Shown here piece by piece: positions 1 through 12,699 of a stretch of 62,000 bases of DNA. The notes under the pieces were generated by a model that saw only the letters and a program-made list of their open reading frames with translations, ran no database searches and was not told the DNA's origin. Each line of letters begins with the position of its first letter. The stretch's first letter is position 1. The stretch lies in assembly GCA_015680685.1 (NCBI GenBank), contig MNCI01014916.1:65891-127890 (forward strand). The letters are read 5' to 3'. Position numbers and translations under genes: made by a program. This DNA comes from Gnetum montanum. Lineage: Eukaryota; Streptophyta; Gnetopsida; Gnetales; Gnetaceae.

Positions 1-1070
1 ATGTTGAAGCCTTCTTGGAAAGTAAAATTAAAATGCCAAGTTATTTCCTTTAGTGAAGATTGGAATAACAAACAAAGGAGATGATTATTTACTACAAGAA
101 AGCATACTCCCTATTAATATTGGCAAAATAGATAACACCATGGGTAATGGATTATCAAGAATCGGTTAAGAGTTGGAATCAAGTGAAGGACCTAAGGGAT
201 TACCAACAGGTTTTGAATTCCATAAATTTAAATTATCAAAGGATGTAAAGGCTTCTGTATTGCAGATGAATCTAAATTCCTGTAAGTCCAAAGGCCCATT
301 GTTAACGCTACTAGAGAAAAAAATAGAAAATCAGAAAAATAGAACTAAATGCCATGGTTTTGGGGAAAATACATTGGGTTGTGCCATTCAGAGTTGTGCC
401 CACACATCGGCTGGATTTATGTTGCCGAATGCAGCTGTAGTCGACTCGCCGAATGCTGAAAACCATGAACCCAAGTTCATGGAGCACGTGGAAGGCCCTT
501 CTTTCATGACTGAGCCATATTGAAGGGGTTTCGGGCAGTAATCGCATGCAGACTGTACTGAGGCTAGTTTAGGGCAGAACGCAGCGGGCACATCATCGAT
601 TTTAGTAGAGACACGTGTGGCTATTTTGGAAGATGGATTTTAAAAAAATGGATGCCTATTTTGTGCAATGAACAAATTTGGATTTTCATCTGCAACAATG
701 GAAAATGCCTTAAAATCCCTGCTGGACGTTGCTTGAAGAATATGCACCAAATGTTGGAAGAAAAATTTGTAAGCCAGATAGTTTAACAGTCATCACAGAT
801 GGAAGGCAGCGAAATATACGAAGTGATGATCAAATCATATAATTATCAAAACCTGAAGGGCATTTTTGAGAGGCAAAGGTTACAATAGTTGTAGATCCTT
901 ACGGAACACACGATGACGTCTCCTAACACGGCAGCTAAGTCTTCTCCTGAGATGGCACTTGTTGGTAATGATTTTTGGCCAAAGAAGATAATTTGAATCA
1001 GTTGCTGGCAGTTGCAGGATTGGTGCCTTTACCTTCAGACTCATATTTTAGGCCATCCCGAATTTAAATT
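1..1070 (+). pseudogene. Decayed coding remnant of unrecognised gene
   Basis: Not recognised. One frame is open from about 150 to 523 after a single stop and contains the phrases GPKGLPTGFEFHKFKLS, LTLLEKKIENQKNRTK and CHGFGENTLG. Downstream, about 720-1065, fragments such as EEYAPNVGRKICKPDSL, VITDGRQRNIRSDDQII and AKVTIVVDPYGTHDDVS can be read, but only by tolerating frame changes and TAA/TAG stops. The composition is charged and soluble-looking, with no membrane segment, and it resembles none of the gag, protease, pol or antisense-gene sequences elsewhere in the window. The left end is cut by the window edge. It could be a decayed host gene, a processed copy, or an unusual transposon gene. 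I do not assign a function. Confidence 0.3.
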
Positions 1071-1199
1071 TCAATTATTAGAGATGTAGAAAGGATAAAT
1101 TAACTACCGCTACCACCAATAAGGTGGATATTATATTATATTTTTTATGAAAAAATCTTAGAGGTTAATGACACTTAGTATTTAAAATTTAAATTAAAT

Positions 1200-2690
1200 T
1201 AAATTAGATTAGGGATTTTAGATTTATTTCAATAAATTACTTACAAAAGCAATATTTATAATATTTACAAATATTAATTCCTCCTAACTTTATGCATAAC
1301 TTCCTAACTATATAACTCCCTCCTAATTAAATGGGTAAGTTGTAACCTCCTTGCTTGGTAGAAAAGTTAGCTAGGATATTTTGGCATGTAACTACCTTGT
1401 AAACCTTATAAAAAGGCTTCATGAGGAAGAAGAAAAGGAGGACTTTGGAGGACTTTTGGAGGACTTTTGAGAAAGGAACTTTTGGAAGATCTCATACATC
1501 ACACATTTGGAGATCATAGTTTGGAAGGCTACTAGTTAGCACTTAGGCTCTCACTTGAAGAAACTTTGGGGTCTTGAGAAGAGCATTTGTAAAGACGATT
1601 GCTTGTAAGATGGCTTGCTAAAGGAAAGATTTCAGCCTCTTTGTCATAATCCTATGAGTTATGTTCTATTTTTTTTTGTTTAAATTATTTAGCTAGTGGT
1701 TTAGATAGTATCATCCTTGGCAAGTAATTTTGGTATTTTTAGATTGCTCTTATTGTTCTTGTTGCCCGATAGAAATTTCTATTAAAATTTTGCCATAGAA
1801 GTGCTTGTGTTTAAAAGCCTTAAGAGTATTTTAGTAGTAAATTTCATTATTATGCAACATGTGGGAACTACTATTGGGATTGTTGTAAGAGAGCCTCTGT
1901 TTGTAGTCACGCTGTTGAACAATTCAGTAGTTAAGAGGGTTCAGAAAATCTTTGGTATTTTGATGGGACCACAATAGCTTCTTTTTATCTTTAAAGTGAA
2001 TTTCCGTGGTATTTCATTCAGAAATTATCAAGTCTTTTAAAGGTTCTGTTTGAATGCAATTGTTGACATCTATTATCTAGTCAAAATGGAGTCTTGTACA
2101 TGGTAGTTTACGCAGCAATTTTTGGTAGCATAGTAGGATTGTCGTGAAGAAATTGCTTGTTTGAGCCTTGGAATTTTGAACAATTCGTAGATATTGAATT
2201 TGGGATAGCTTTATTGCGAAGTGTTTACTCGTGTCATTTTACCTTGTTGAAATATTTGAGGTCTACACAAATCTACTTTCTTTTCTTTTCTGTCTATTTC
2301 CATCGAATCTTGCTATATTTCTAGTTTTTTTGTGGAACTATCTCTTTCTATAGGGAAAATTAGGAGTAGATTTGTAGAGTTGTGCTCAAATGTTTTTGCA
2401 AAATTTGATTCATTACAAGCAGGTATTATAAGGACCACGTAGACTAGGTAGTTGAACAAAATAGGAAACTTTCAACAACTCATAGTACTTGGCAAAGTTG
2501 GCTAAATCTCTTTAAAGTAAGTCATTTGTAGTTTACACACAACGCAATCGTTACATTTCTCACAACCACACGCCGCAACAGCACACACACATACTTACAT
2601 TAACTACTGAGTTTATTTGGAGGTATCTAGGCCTTGGTGTTGCCAGAGATTAGTAGGCACCTAAATCCTATTCGAGGACACTCGTTGGTG
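1200..2690 (+). other. LTR-like AT-rich region with a TATA box
   Basis: No open coding frame. The stretch has the look of an LTR read on the + strand: AT-rich upstream DNA, a TATA box at 1407-1415, a purine-rich leader just downstream with three copies of a GGAGGACTTTTG-like phrase (about 1437-1475), then T-rich DNA. Paired ends, target-site duplication and a PBS were not found, so this is a tentative call. It may belong to an older element lying upstream of element A. Confidence 0.35.
1407..1415 (+). promoter_or_regulatory. TATA box in LTR-like region
   Basis: TATAAAAAG, preceded by ACCT and followed by GCTTCATGAGG and a purine-rich leader. This is a good plant TATA match at the position expected for an LTR promoter. 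No transcript evidence is available. Confidence 0.45.
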
Positions 2691-2699
2691 GTTGTGTCC

Positions 2700-2960
2700 C
2701 AAACGGTCGCCAACAGTTGGCAAACTATGTTGATAATAGGTAGCAAACTATGTTGGTAGTAGTTGACTAACTACACTAATAGTATTTTATAGACTACGAT
2801 GGTAGTAGTCAATTGACTACACTTACAATAGATGGCAAACTACACTAGTAGTAGTTGACTGACTACACTAATAGTAGTAGGGTAGCTATAGTTAGAACTA
2901 ATTCCATTCAATTCATTCTATTGAATTCCATTCTATTTAATGTCATTCTATTGAATTCCA
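2700..2960 (+). repeat. Clustered CTACACTA / GGTAGTAG short repeats upstream of element A
   Basis: Repeated phrases of the type ACTATGTTGGTAGTAG, TTGACTACACTAATAG and AGATGGCAAACTACACT, followed by repeats of ATTCCATTCTA. A similar stretch occurs at about 32650-32760 (ACTACAATGGTAGTA, ACTACACTTATAGTAGATGG). It probably belongs to the LTR or 5' leader of the A/B retrotransposon family. The CTACACTA core also recurs in the internal array of element A (12.7-15.5 kb). Confidence 0.5.
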
Positions 2961-3114
2961 TTCCTACTGTAATACCCATTTCCACTTAGTAGCTATTTCC
3001 TACTACCTTTTTATTTTTAGCCTACTATGATAATAGTTTATCCTACTTACATCATTTTTAATAAAATAGTAAAACACCAAAAAAGAATCACTTCCAACAT
3101 GTCTTTCCAATAAT

Positions 3115-6100
3115 AAACCAAACTACCTTTCACACTCACTGATGGTGGATCCAACCAACAAGCCATGAGGGTGTATGACCCTAAGGACTTTTCTATCATG
3201 GAGTGTAGGTAGTCTTTTAGGATTAGGAGAAAACGTCATAACTTTTCAAGCATAAATGAAGATCACTATAGCTACATTTTTGCCAAAATGTAGGCTAGCA
3301 TGTTCATTCCATGTTTGGAAGTAGAAGCCAAAAAATGGAGTTTGAGCTCATACACAATGGTGGGAAGGAATATATCCCTTCCTTGTATGATCAAATACCC
3401 CTTAATGATATCTATGTTGGCATCCTAACTAAATTGATTGAGATCGAGGAGGAGGATGAAAAGCATAGATTAGAGGAACAACATGAACAAAAGGATGAGT
3501 TCAAGGAAAAATTTGAGCCCAAAAACATCCTAGGAGGGTTGTTCCAATAGGCAATCCCCAAGGCCACTGAGCCTTCCCCTAATGCTTTTGTGTTCTCCAT
3601 GGGCATGGTGTTACCATCTTCTACCCCCTCCTACCCTACTATAGTTGGTTCCACCCTTGTTATATCCATACACCAAACACACTCAATGACACAACTAATG
3701 ACTTTCCACTTTTCCATGTCATTTGCTACATAGCCTCAAACTATGTAGCCATTGTTGATGGTTATTATTGCTACTAACTCCTCTATCATCTAGATGAGGC
3801 TTAAAATGGGACCCCATGAAACTTAGGGGTTACACACCCCCTTTGTCTAGTTCTTACCTTAGATACTAGCACAAATATATTTTGCTCTATTTGGCCCACA
3901 TACAACAACCATGATGCAACCACTCTCTTCCATCTTGCAATTAGTAGTGAGGTCACTAGCCTCACAACACATGCCTCAACCATTTTTCTAAACCTCACAA
4001 CAAATAGGAGTACCCCAAGGCTTGGATGAGGCTTTCCAAATGATCTAGGACTTGAATGAAGAGTTAAGAAAAATCAAAGCCTCAACGTCCTAGATCATGA
4101 AGATTATGGACTTCTATCAAGATGATCCCATAAGCCCTATGGTACCACCACTAACTCTTCCTCCCAATGTCCCTATGCCAAAGTTCACCAAGTACATTGG
4201 TGAAGGTGATACAAATGCACATCTAATTAACTTCTACTCTAAGTTCTTGTTGTTGCAAGCATGACCACATATGATTATGTAAATTTTCCCTATGTCTTTA
4301 CCAGGAAAAGCCTTAGATTAGTATTGTGCATTACCTAGGGGATGCCTTACCTCCTTGGATGAATTGATTTTATAATTTTTTAACCATTTCAAGTATAACT
4401 TGAGACCTAATACCATGCTTAACCAACTGATGAAGATAAAGCAAGAATCCCTAGAGCCAGTGCAGATGTTCTTCCAACGATGGAACACTTTACACAATGA
4501 GATACTAGAACCAATAGTTGAAACTCAACCTTTAGCTATTTTGAAAGGGATGGTTAACCATTTTATGAAATTGAAATTATATTATGTTGATCCATAGAGT
4601 CTTGGTCATTCCTTTTTCTAGAATAAGAAAATAGAGGATGCCATTGAAGCTAGCCATGCTCCTGCTTACTTGGCATAAAAAAACCAACTTGCATACAAAG
4701 ACAAGGAAAAGGGTAAGCAAAAGAATATGACCATAGCAATAGTGACCAAGGAGACTAAGAAAACTAACTAGGGGACAAAGAATAACCAAACTAAGACCCT
4801 TACTACAAAAAAAATAGTAAAACCTTAACTTCTAGGGCCACTACATTAATTACCTCTAGGCATAACTTTTCCTAGAAAGACTAATCCAACTACACCAAGT
4901 TACCCCTCAAGCCATCAGAGCTCTTAGACCAATTATTGAAGAGTAGTAGGATTCAATACAAAAAAATGACCAAGAATGCCCACAAGAGGCATGATAGGTT
5001 GTGAGAAATAGCCAAAGATCCTACTTGAGCAACCAAAGATGGCCCTCTAGTGCCCAAATAGCTCGACTGCTTTTTCCATTACCATCATGTACTAGGTCAC
5101 AATACTAATTCCTATCTTGAACTTAAGGATGACCTACAAAGGATGATTGATAGGGGTGAATTGATATTAGATAAATCCAACCCTATTAGGCCTCAAAATT
5201 AGTCAATGCACATATAAAATGACCTCCTAAACACTAACAATGGCTCATACACCATAGCGACACTCAACATCCACAATGATCAAAGGCTTATGAGGAAACC
5301 ATTTGTGATCAAGTTGCTTCCTCAAAATGAAAGGAGCCATACATCTTTCATTAAAAGGTCCTCCTTTGTTGTAATGAAATCATTACTAGCACCCTCCAAA
5401 TAACCCTTTGTGATTAGGATGACCCAACCCTCTACAACATAACCCATCTCAACAATGGAACAACCCTCGTGGTGGCCCATGCAATGTCCTCTTTCTCATA
5501 ATCAACTAGGGATAGCAGGAAATCCTCAACTAAAAAATGGAAGAAGGCTATGAAAAAGTACAAGAATAAGGCTGATAAGAAAACCAAGTTAGGGATGGAA
5601 GTGGGCTTATCAAAGACCACTCTTATTTCATCTGTTTCCCTAACTTCCACAATCTAGGCTACTTCAATTGGTAAACCATGGAAAGAATCAAAACCCAAAG
5701 AAGAGAATTAAGAGGCTAGGTCATAATAACAATCCAAACATGAAGTTCACATTTTGGGATATATGGAGGAACTCAGACATGATAAATCAACAACCAATAA
5801 TAAAGACTTCCTTAATGCAATGGAATAGGTTAAATAATTGGTCAAACAAAACAACATAACATTGAGCTTGTACAACCTAGTCATGACTTTTGCTACTCAC
5901 TACAAGGCATTGGTTAAGATGCTAACATCCATTTCTATTAGCAAGAACATCCCCTCTAATGAAGAGTTCATCCATTTAGTCATGGTTCCCTCTTTGCCTA
6001 AGGAATTGAAGTCAACATCTCTAGTGTTACATAACAATGAAATCAAGACAAACCCCCAAAATGACAAAGTAATCAAGGAATCTCTTTTTATAACAATACA

Positions 6101-6724
6101 CATTGACCAATATAAAGTACATAGGATATATGTAACTGATGGGGTTACAACCTATGTCATACCCTATACCATCATTGAACACCTAGGCATAAGTAAACAA
6201 ATGCAATGTACCTTGACGTTAGCCCTTAAATCCTTTAATGGATTGTAGGTTGTGGTCAAAGGTTTCATTTCTTTAGATTTCATGGTGGGGGAGAAATTCC
6301 CTACAGTTGTAGATTTCTTGATGATAGAAGAGACACTAGGATTCAACCTCATCCTATAAAGATCTTGGCTGGCCTAATTGTGGGTTGTGTCTTCACCTAT
6401 TCACCATGAAATTCACTTGCCTTATGAGGAAGGTGAAATAGTTATCCATGGAAAAAGCATGGTCCCATTATCTATTAAGAATGTCAATGTAGAGAAAGGG
6501 TATGAAGTTGAGTTTCAAGAAGAAACTCTTGCCATTATCCATGAAATTGAAAGAATGACAGAACCAAAGAAATAGAAGCAAACAATGATGAATTCATTGA
6601 TGTGCCATGGGAAGAACTATCCTTTAGCAGCATTAGTGAAGATGATGGAAAGTATAAGCTTGTTCAAAATAATCCATACAATTTTTGTAATCTCTCAAAG
6701 ATTAGAAAACACTTGCACAAGTAA
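3115..6724 (+). pseudogene. Element A gag-protease polyprotein, Ty3/gypsy, decayed
   Basis: Structural capsid polyprotein plus aspartic protease of a Ty3/gypsy element, broken by many stops. The N-terminal part (3300-3550) reads IPSLYDQIPLNDIYVGILT and continues to an ILGGLFQ phrase. The capsid (Retrotrans_gag-like) region is about 4138-4680: PKFTKYIGEGDTNAHLINF, FPMSLPGKALD, then QLMKIKQESLEPVQMFFQRW. The protease region is 6085-6390: a degenerate active site with flanks VTDGVTTYVIPYTIIEHLG, ALKSFNGL, and a C-terminal EIHLPYEEGEIVIHG. The same order, with the same phrases, occurs in element B at 43.6-47.2 kb, which supports the assignment. The reading ends ...IRKHLHK then TAA at 6722-6724, a stop that overlaps a candidate splice donor. 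Not functional. Confidence 0.85.
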
Positions 6725-6728
6725 TACA
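6715..6728 (+). promoter_or_regulatory. Candidate 5' splice donor overlapping the gag-protease stop, element A
   Basis: CACAA|GTAATACA: the exon would end at 6720 and the intron start at 6721. The unspliced frame reads CAC AAG TAA and stops. Splicing at AA|GT would remove the stop and leave phase 2. Element B has CACAA|GTAAGG at the same codon (47196/47197). Inferred from sequence only. Confidence 0.55.
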
Positions 6729-6729
6729 T

Positions 6730-7250
6730 GCTTATGAACCTTACCATACCCTATGCATTTGTAGGCATGCAAATTTTTGACATTCATTCCCTAATAGCCT
6801 AGTTTACACTTTACTTATTAGTATCATTTCATTTCTATTTTGTTAAATTCAAATTTACTAGTGGCCTAGAATTTACTTTTTTTTTTTACATCATTTTACT
6901 TTTAAAGCCTTTTTACTTTTTCTTAAAAAGAAAACATTATAAGAAACTTTTACTTTTGCATTCACTATAGTATGCTAAGACCTTAAACTAGCATTGTGGC
7001 CTTCCAAGGCCTTAAAATTATGGCATGGCTACCATGAAACTAGTAAACATTGTACAACATGCCATGGCCTAAAACTAGCAAACAACTATTATAACTCATT
7101 TTAGTTTATGCCTACAACTTTATTTCTTAGCCATTTCAACCATTTATCACATTTATCAAACATATCCTTGGAATGTAGATCATAAAGTAGCATTGCAACA
7201 TAAAGAAAATTGTAACTCTAGAACATTATAACTAGAATTCAAATTTAGAT
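6730..7250. other. AT-rich spacer between gag-protease and antisense gene
   Basis: AT-rich, non-coding. It contains repeated GGCCTTCCAAGGCCTTAAAA, CATGGCCTAAAACTAGCAA and similar short phrases. The matching spacer of element B (47.4-47.6 kb) carries the same CATGGCCTAAAACTAGCAA-type phrases, so the spacer is part of the element family. Confidence 0.6.
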
Positions 7251-10200
7251 TTAAAAATCAAAAATAAAAATGTCCACAACATCATAATCATGGCTACATA
7301 ATGTGATAAAGATGTCCAAATAATAAAATTTTTTGGCTAATACCAACAATACATCAACATAAAAAATCACATCAAATAAAACTAAAATGGGCAACTGATG
7401 AAAATATGGAGCATCTAGTGAAGGAGGTGGATCATCATCTGTATTCCCACCACTGGGGACACCAATGTCTTCTGGTGCCTATAACATGATAAGATGAAAA
7501 CTAATTAGCAATCAATGAACATCAAAATGAAAATTAATTAAAATTAGATGAACTAACTTGATATGGTTTTGGAGTTGTGTGTTATGTGGGGAAAGTCTAA
7601 AGAACAACCTCTAGATGGTCGAGGAGTTTCCCCTTAAACATGTTTTCACAATCAAGATTTTCAAGATTAGGATCTATGAGGATACTAGTTCTATTAATGT
7701 CAATCCATGTAGGGGGCCCATGCAAAAATGTGGCTAAGGTTGCCTCCCCTAATGTAGTAGTGATCTAATGAGTGAGAGATGTAGCTATAGCCACATTATT
7801 AATGAACATTTTATAGACATCCTTTGCATTAATTCCATTCATAAACAACTCTAGCTTCTGTTGTTCTACACACTCCTCTAGTAGCTTCTTAAGATAAGAA
7901 TATCGCTTAGCCTTATAAATCCTCTTATGGTCATTTTGTTTACAATCCTACTTAAGGACCCAAGTTCAATGGTCCTTCCACTCATTAGCCTTGCAATTAA
8001 TGATGTCTATCTAAAGCTTTTGTCATATGATTTCTCTATGGAGGGAAACCTTGCTTTAAAGTGCATTCTAGTAGTGAGACCAGAGTATCTCCTTAGTGCA
8101 TAAAGATTGCATGTTGTTTACCTAAGCCTTTATGAAGTCTCTATAGTGCTTGATGTCTATTACCTCCTCTTTTAAGTTTTTTTTCTCCTTGCTCAATGCT
8201 ATGACTTGTTCCCATAGAAACTCATTAGAAGATCTACATTCCCACAAAGAATTGGCACATGAGAGTGTACATCTAATGGCACCCTCATACAACTTACATG
8301 GGACATTCTCCATATTGGAAGGTAAGGAAGATAATGCATTAACTTTAACTAGCTTGTTAGGATCCTATCTTAGGTTAGTCACTATATCCAACATAGAATG
8401 AGATCAAACAAAATGAAACTAGTTAGCAACAAAAACTACATAACCATGAAAACCAAGTAACTAATCAAAAATATAAAATTACTAAAGTTAAAATGAGTTA
8501 AAACTCTTACCGATATTAGGAGACATTTATTGCGACTGACTAAACATATATTATTATACTCCTAGCATAAATTCCAATTTATTGGGGGTTTCCATCCATG
8601 GTTGCATATGGAAGCTAGAAGTGGATGTTTCTGCCTTTGGCTCTTGATCTACAATAAGGTGTAGTAAATAATCAATGACTATGACAATTAATAAACAAGA
8701 ATCAATGAAACATAACATATATAACACTTAGAACTAAAAATTATAAGTACCTACAATGTCATAAGGCATGACAATAAGGGGTTCATTCAACTCTCGATCC
8801 TCTAGCATGGTGTGAAAAGCACCCATAGGAGGAAAGGAAGGAAAGTTCTCATTCTCCAACACATCATCTTCATAATGCTTCAATATCTCTTCTCTTTATG
8901 TCACATCTCCTCTTCCTCTTGATGCCTCTACTCCTCTTCAACAATGGCTACTATTGCTATAGCCTCCTGCTCATATTGTTTATCTGCAAGGGGCATCAAG
9001 CATGAAACATAGAGTAGCTTAGCACATTATATGAAGCCATAAACCAACCATAGCATTTGAGAAAAGTAACAATAAACTAATGAATAGAAAAAATACATAT
9101 CCTTGATGTCAATTTGCATCCCTCTAGGCTTGAAAATCATCTTTTTCTTGGGAGGTTCCCCAACCAATGGCACTGTCTATACCCTTGAAGGCCTCTTAAG
9201 TTTCTACTGGAAGTACCCTCATCTTCTACACATAATCTCCAAGCCTTCTTAAAAATATCTAGCATGGTGAGAGGCTCAACCCCTATGCTATTAGTAGATC
9301 TACAATGTTTTCCATCAAGGTATTTGGTGGTGATAGATAATGATTCATTTGTAGCTTTCAATGGATCTTATGCCCTAGTGGTTGGAACAAGAAGCTTCAC
9401 CCAAGATCTGCCAAATTAGGATGGATCTTGGGAAACTCACCATCCATTCTTTCTTAGCACCAAAAATTTTGTGAACCTCCACAAGTAAGCTTCAAAGAGT
9501 GTAAAATGCATATGGCACTTCATAGTGAGGCTCTCACAAAGTATTTGGACCTCCAACTAAAGCCTAGAAACTAAGTGTATAGTCCAATTGAATTAGGTGC
9601 CCTCAATGAGTACCTACTTCATGTTCCAAGCTTGCTCCATACCCAAGATCTTTCCCTGCGATAATAACTTAGGAAACACCCAAGATTAAAATAAGAGATA
9701 CATCTCCTTAATCAATGATAATTTGATTTCTCTTAGAGAGTATCCCTTGCTATCACGACAAGTGTTTAATCACTCCTCCACTTCTTCCTGGTGACCCACC
9801 TCCATCCCTACTTTGGCAATAACTAACATACCATCATTTAGGACACCAAAAGGGTCACTAAATGTAGATGCATTAATGTCCAAAATAATAGTCATACCAT
9901 GAACATGGATGACAAACCTATGAATTACTTGGTTGAAGGAGTTAAGGATGTTTAACAACTTTGCAATAGGAACAATCAAGCTTGAGGCCATGAAGAGGTC
10001 AAGTAAGCTTGCATGAATGACCCTCACATATATAGCATTAGGTGCCTAATTTGATGGCCAGTCCTATGAGGATTCCACCTCATCAAACTTGAGGATCAAG
10101 TCTTCTTTGCATGTTTTGAAGTGATAATTTTAACTTTAATGGACAGAGTGACCATTGCAATATAGTAAAAGGATCTGATTAGCCTCATCATAGGTGCAAA

Positions 10201-12673
10201 AAATTTAGATAAGTTGAAACAAATAATATATAACCACTTAAGTAACCAAAGCCAGAATAGCCTAATGGTCATATAACCAGAAAGAAGTTAACATAAAAAA
10301 CCAACAAATCAATAAAACTTCATCTATATAATTGAAGCATTGTAGGAGCTTTGGGTCATGGGTCCAATTCTAAATCATTAAGAGATGGGCTAGCCCACTA
10401 GCTATCTATGCTCCCATTTTCTAGGAATCTCTTGTAAGCCTTAGGGTCTTGTCCAATGCTTCCTTGAAGATCACCTTATAATTACTCTAACACCATGAAC
10501 CTAATGTTTGGGGTTTTGGTAAACACCTCCAGAGTTGTGTGAGTAAGGAGCAAAAGGTTGTTAACCTTGATTTAGCCTTGATCATCCATATTGAATCTAC
10601 AAGGAAGTAAAACAACAGGCCCTACATAGTTATAACCTAAGTACACAACATAGAAAATAATCATAAACCTAAGATAATAATACTACTTGCCCCTATATGA
10701 GATAGACAATGCCAGAAGGTTTATGGATCCATGTATGGGCATGATAGCTAAGAATCATGGTGTTGTCCAAGTCACACTATCTAAATTTGAGCATCTCCCA
10801 TATTTGATATAGTTTACAAGGATCCATAGTAGTCATGTCATTATGTATCTTCCCTCCTACATGGGCATCAGGTTTGTTCATGATGAATTTCATAATCAAA
10901 CTATAGGATTTGGGTTGGATGGTCTCCATGATCATTGCTACCATTTCAAACCTCAAGTGTGACCAAAATATCATATTCTAGTTATGAAGTAGGTAGGCTA
11001 GGAAGTTTGAGGCCCCCTTTTCTAAATCATATCCCACATTGATCCCACTTGATGTTGGGGCTCAAGGATTTAGTTGTTGGCATGTCGATGTAGGATAACA
11101 TCCCTACCATTTCTATCACCACCAACATGGGCTTCAAGAAGGCCTTGTAATATGCAATCATAACAATTATAATTATGAAAAATTAAAACCAAAGCCTTAT
11201 AACTATTAAACATAAGAAATAACAATTAGATGAATTTTAAAAAGTTTTCATAAAATAACTATCTAAAACTAAAATCGTATCAATGATAGATTGCAACTAA
11301 AAGCATTGAATTTATAGTTTAGGACTAAAAATGTGAAAAGGATGGTATAGGACTAAATTATCAATTCCCACATTGAAATTATACACTTAGTAAAAATTCA
11401 ACACACAACCCATATGTACAACTAACATTCAACCAAATTTCACTACTTTACATCAAAATGGCCATAGGAAAATGCTTAGAAAAAAATGAGAAGTTTTTAT
11501 TTTGATTTGAATCACTTTTAGCCTCTTCCTAACATCTTTGAATATCCCCAAGACAATGGGACATTGATAGAAAAAATTTCTCACAACCTCAACATTGCCT
11601 ATCTTTAGAGGGGTAAATGTGTCATAGCCTTATAACTACAATTTCGTGCAACAAAATGGAAATGACCATAACTAAATTTGATGATTCCATAGATGTTTGA
11701 ATTTTCTGATTATGAAATATAGCCCCATGAAAATAAACCATTAGAAATCCTAACCAATGTTTCAAGAAAAATACCAAATTAACCAGACTGTAGTTGTCAA
11801 CATAAGCTTCCTTTCATGTAGGGTTTGGAAAAAATTCGTTAAAAATTCATTTGAGCTCCAAATGGAGTGATTCGACCACCATTTGAAATACTAAATTAAT
11901 ATCTATGAATAAAATTCAAAATCCGTTTTCTTATTTTGTAGAATATTCATGAATGTTCATGAAATTTGAAAAATGGCAAAGAACCATAACTACACAACTC
12001 AACTTAAATGGTCATAACTTCATCATTACAACTCTAAATTAAATGAGACCACAACCATTAGAAATATTAAATTAAACTATAAACATGCACACATTTATAT
12101 TTTAACAACACTTAGCCGTTTTCTTGCAAACAATTCACAACTTTACTTGCTTTTTTCATCAAAAAAGCATTCAATTCATACAACTTGAATTAAATTAACC
12201 ATTAATTCAACATAATACATCCTAATAAACTTAAAAATATTTAAAAAAACTTCAAAATAAGGGGGTATGATTTTTTTAAAATTAAAATTTATGAAGTCCT
12301 TAATCTTAGATCCAAGAAATACGACCATACAACCCATTTTTTTTTAAGAAATCACTTAAAATAGCAAGCCTATTTTACAAACTAAATATTCCAAGTTAAA
12401 AATAAGCAAAAAATCCTAGAAATACATATAAATGGCCAAAATATGAGGTATTATTTATGTGTATCAAAAAATAACAAGTACACAACCATAGATCTAAGAA
12501 ATGGAAAAGAAACTAAAAATGAAATACATAAAATGGAATAGAAAATTAGAGAGAATGATGTACCTAGGAAAGGTGGTGGTAGAACTCTCTCTAATCCTTG
12601 GATGGGGCAAACATGATAGGCTCTTGGTAGATTCATCCACCTCTACTAATGCAAGATTCCTAATAGGTACCAT
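7251..12673 (-). pseudogene. Element A antisense multi-exon gene (aORF), decayed
   Basis: Function unknown. Exons inferred by matching to copies B and C (coordinates descend): E1 12673-12564 (MVPIRNLALVEVDESTKSL..., phase 2); E3 11143-10691 (FLKPMLVVIEMVG..., MIFWSHLRFEM); E4 10596-10324 (LLLLTHTTLEVFTK); E5 10196-9102 (ASLLDLFMASSLIVPIAKLL, FPKLLSQGKILGMEQAW, ATNESLSITTKYLDGKH); E6 8983-8751 (acidic KQYEQEAIAIVAIVEEE); E7 8648-8511 (138 nt, SSFHMQPWMETPNKLEF); E8 8381-7558 (coiled-coil-like LWEQVIALSKEKKNLKEEV); E9 from 7478 (APEDIGVPSGGNTDDDPP) to TAA at 7251. Acceptors such as TTGCAG|ATAAAC (E6) and TTGTAG|ATCAAG (E7) are intact. The E3 donor is GCAAGTA rather than GTAAGTA. E2 was not located. 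It lies entirely between protease and RT of the + strand element. Many stops; not functional. No clear family match; the HVHG...IN...FGV core of E5 is only reminiscent of plant-transposon-associated domains. Confidence 0.75.
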
Positions 12674-12699
12674 TTTCTTGGTTATGTTATGTGGAAAAT

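Noticed and set aside
8150-8401. Plus-strand 83-aa ORF at 8150-8401
   Set aside because: It is the shadow of antisense exon 8, whose minus-strand reading matches copy B over a long stretch.
11820-12010. Conserved stretch between A (11820-12010) and B (51660-51900) as antisense exon 2
   Set aside because: The similarity (AGCTCCAAATGGAGTGATTC) is real but neither copy has a suitable open frame with flanking splice sites, and copy C lacks it. It is treated as intron sequence.
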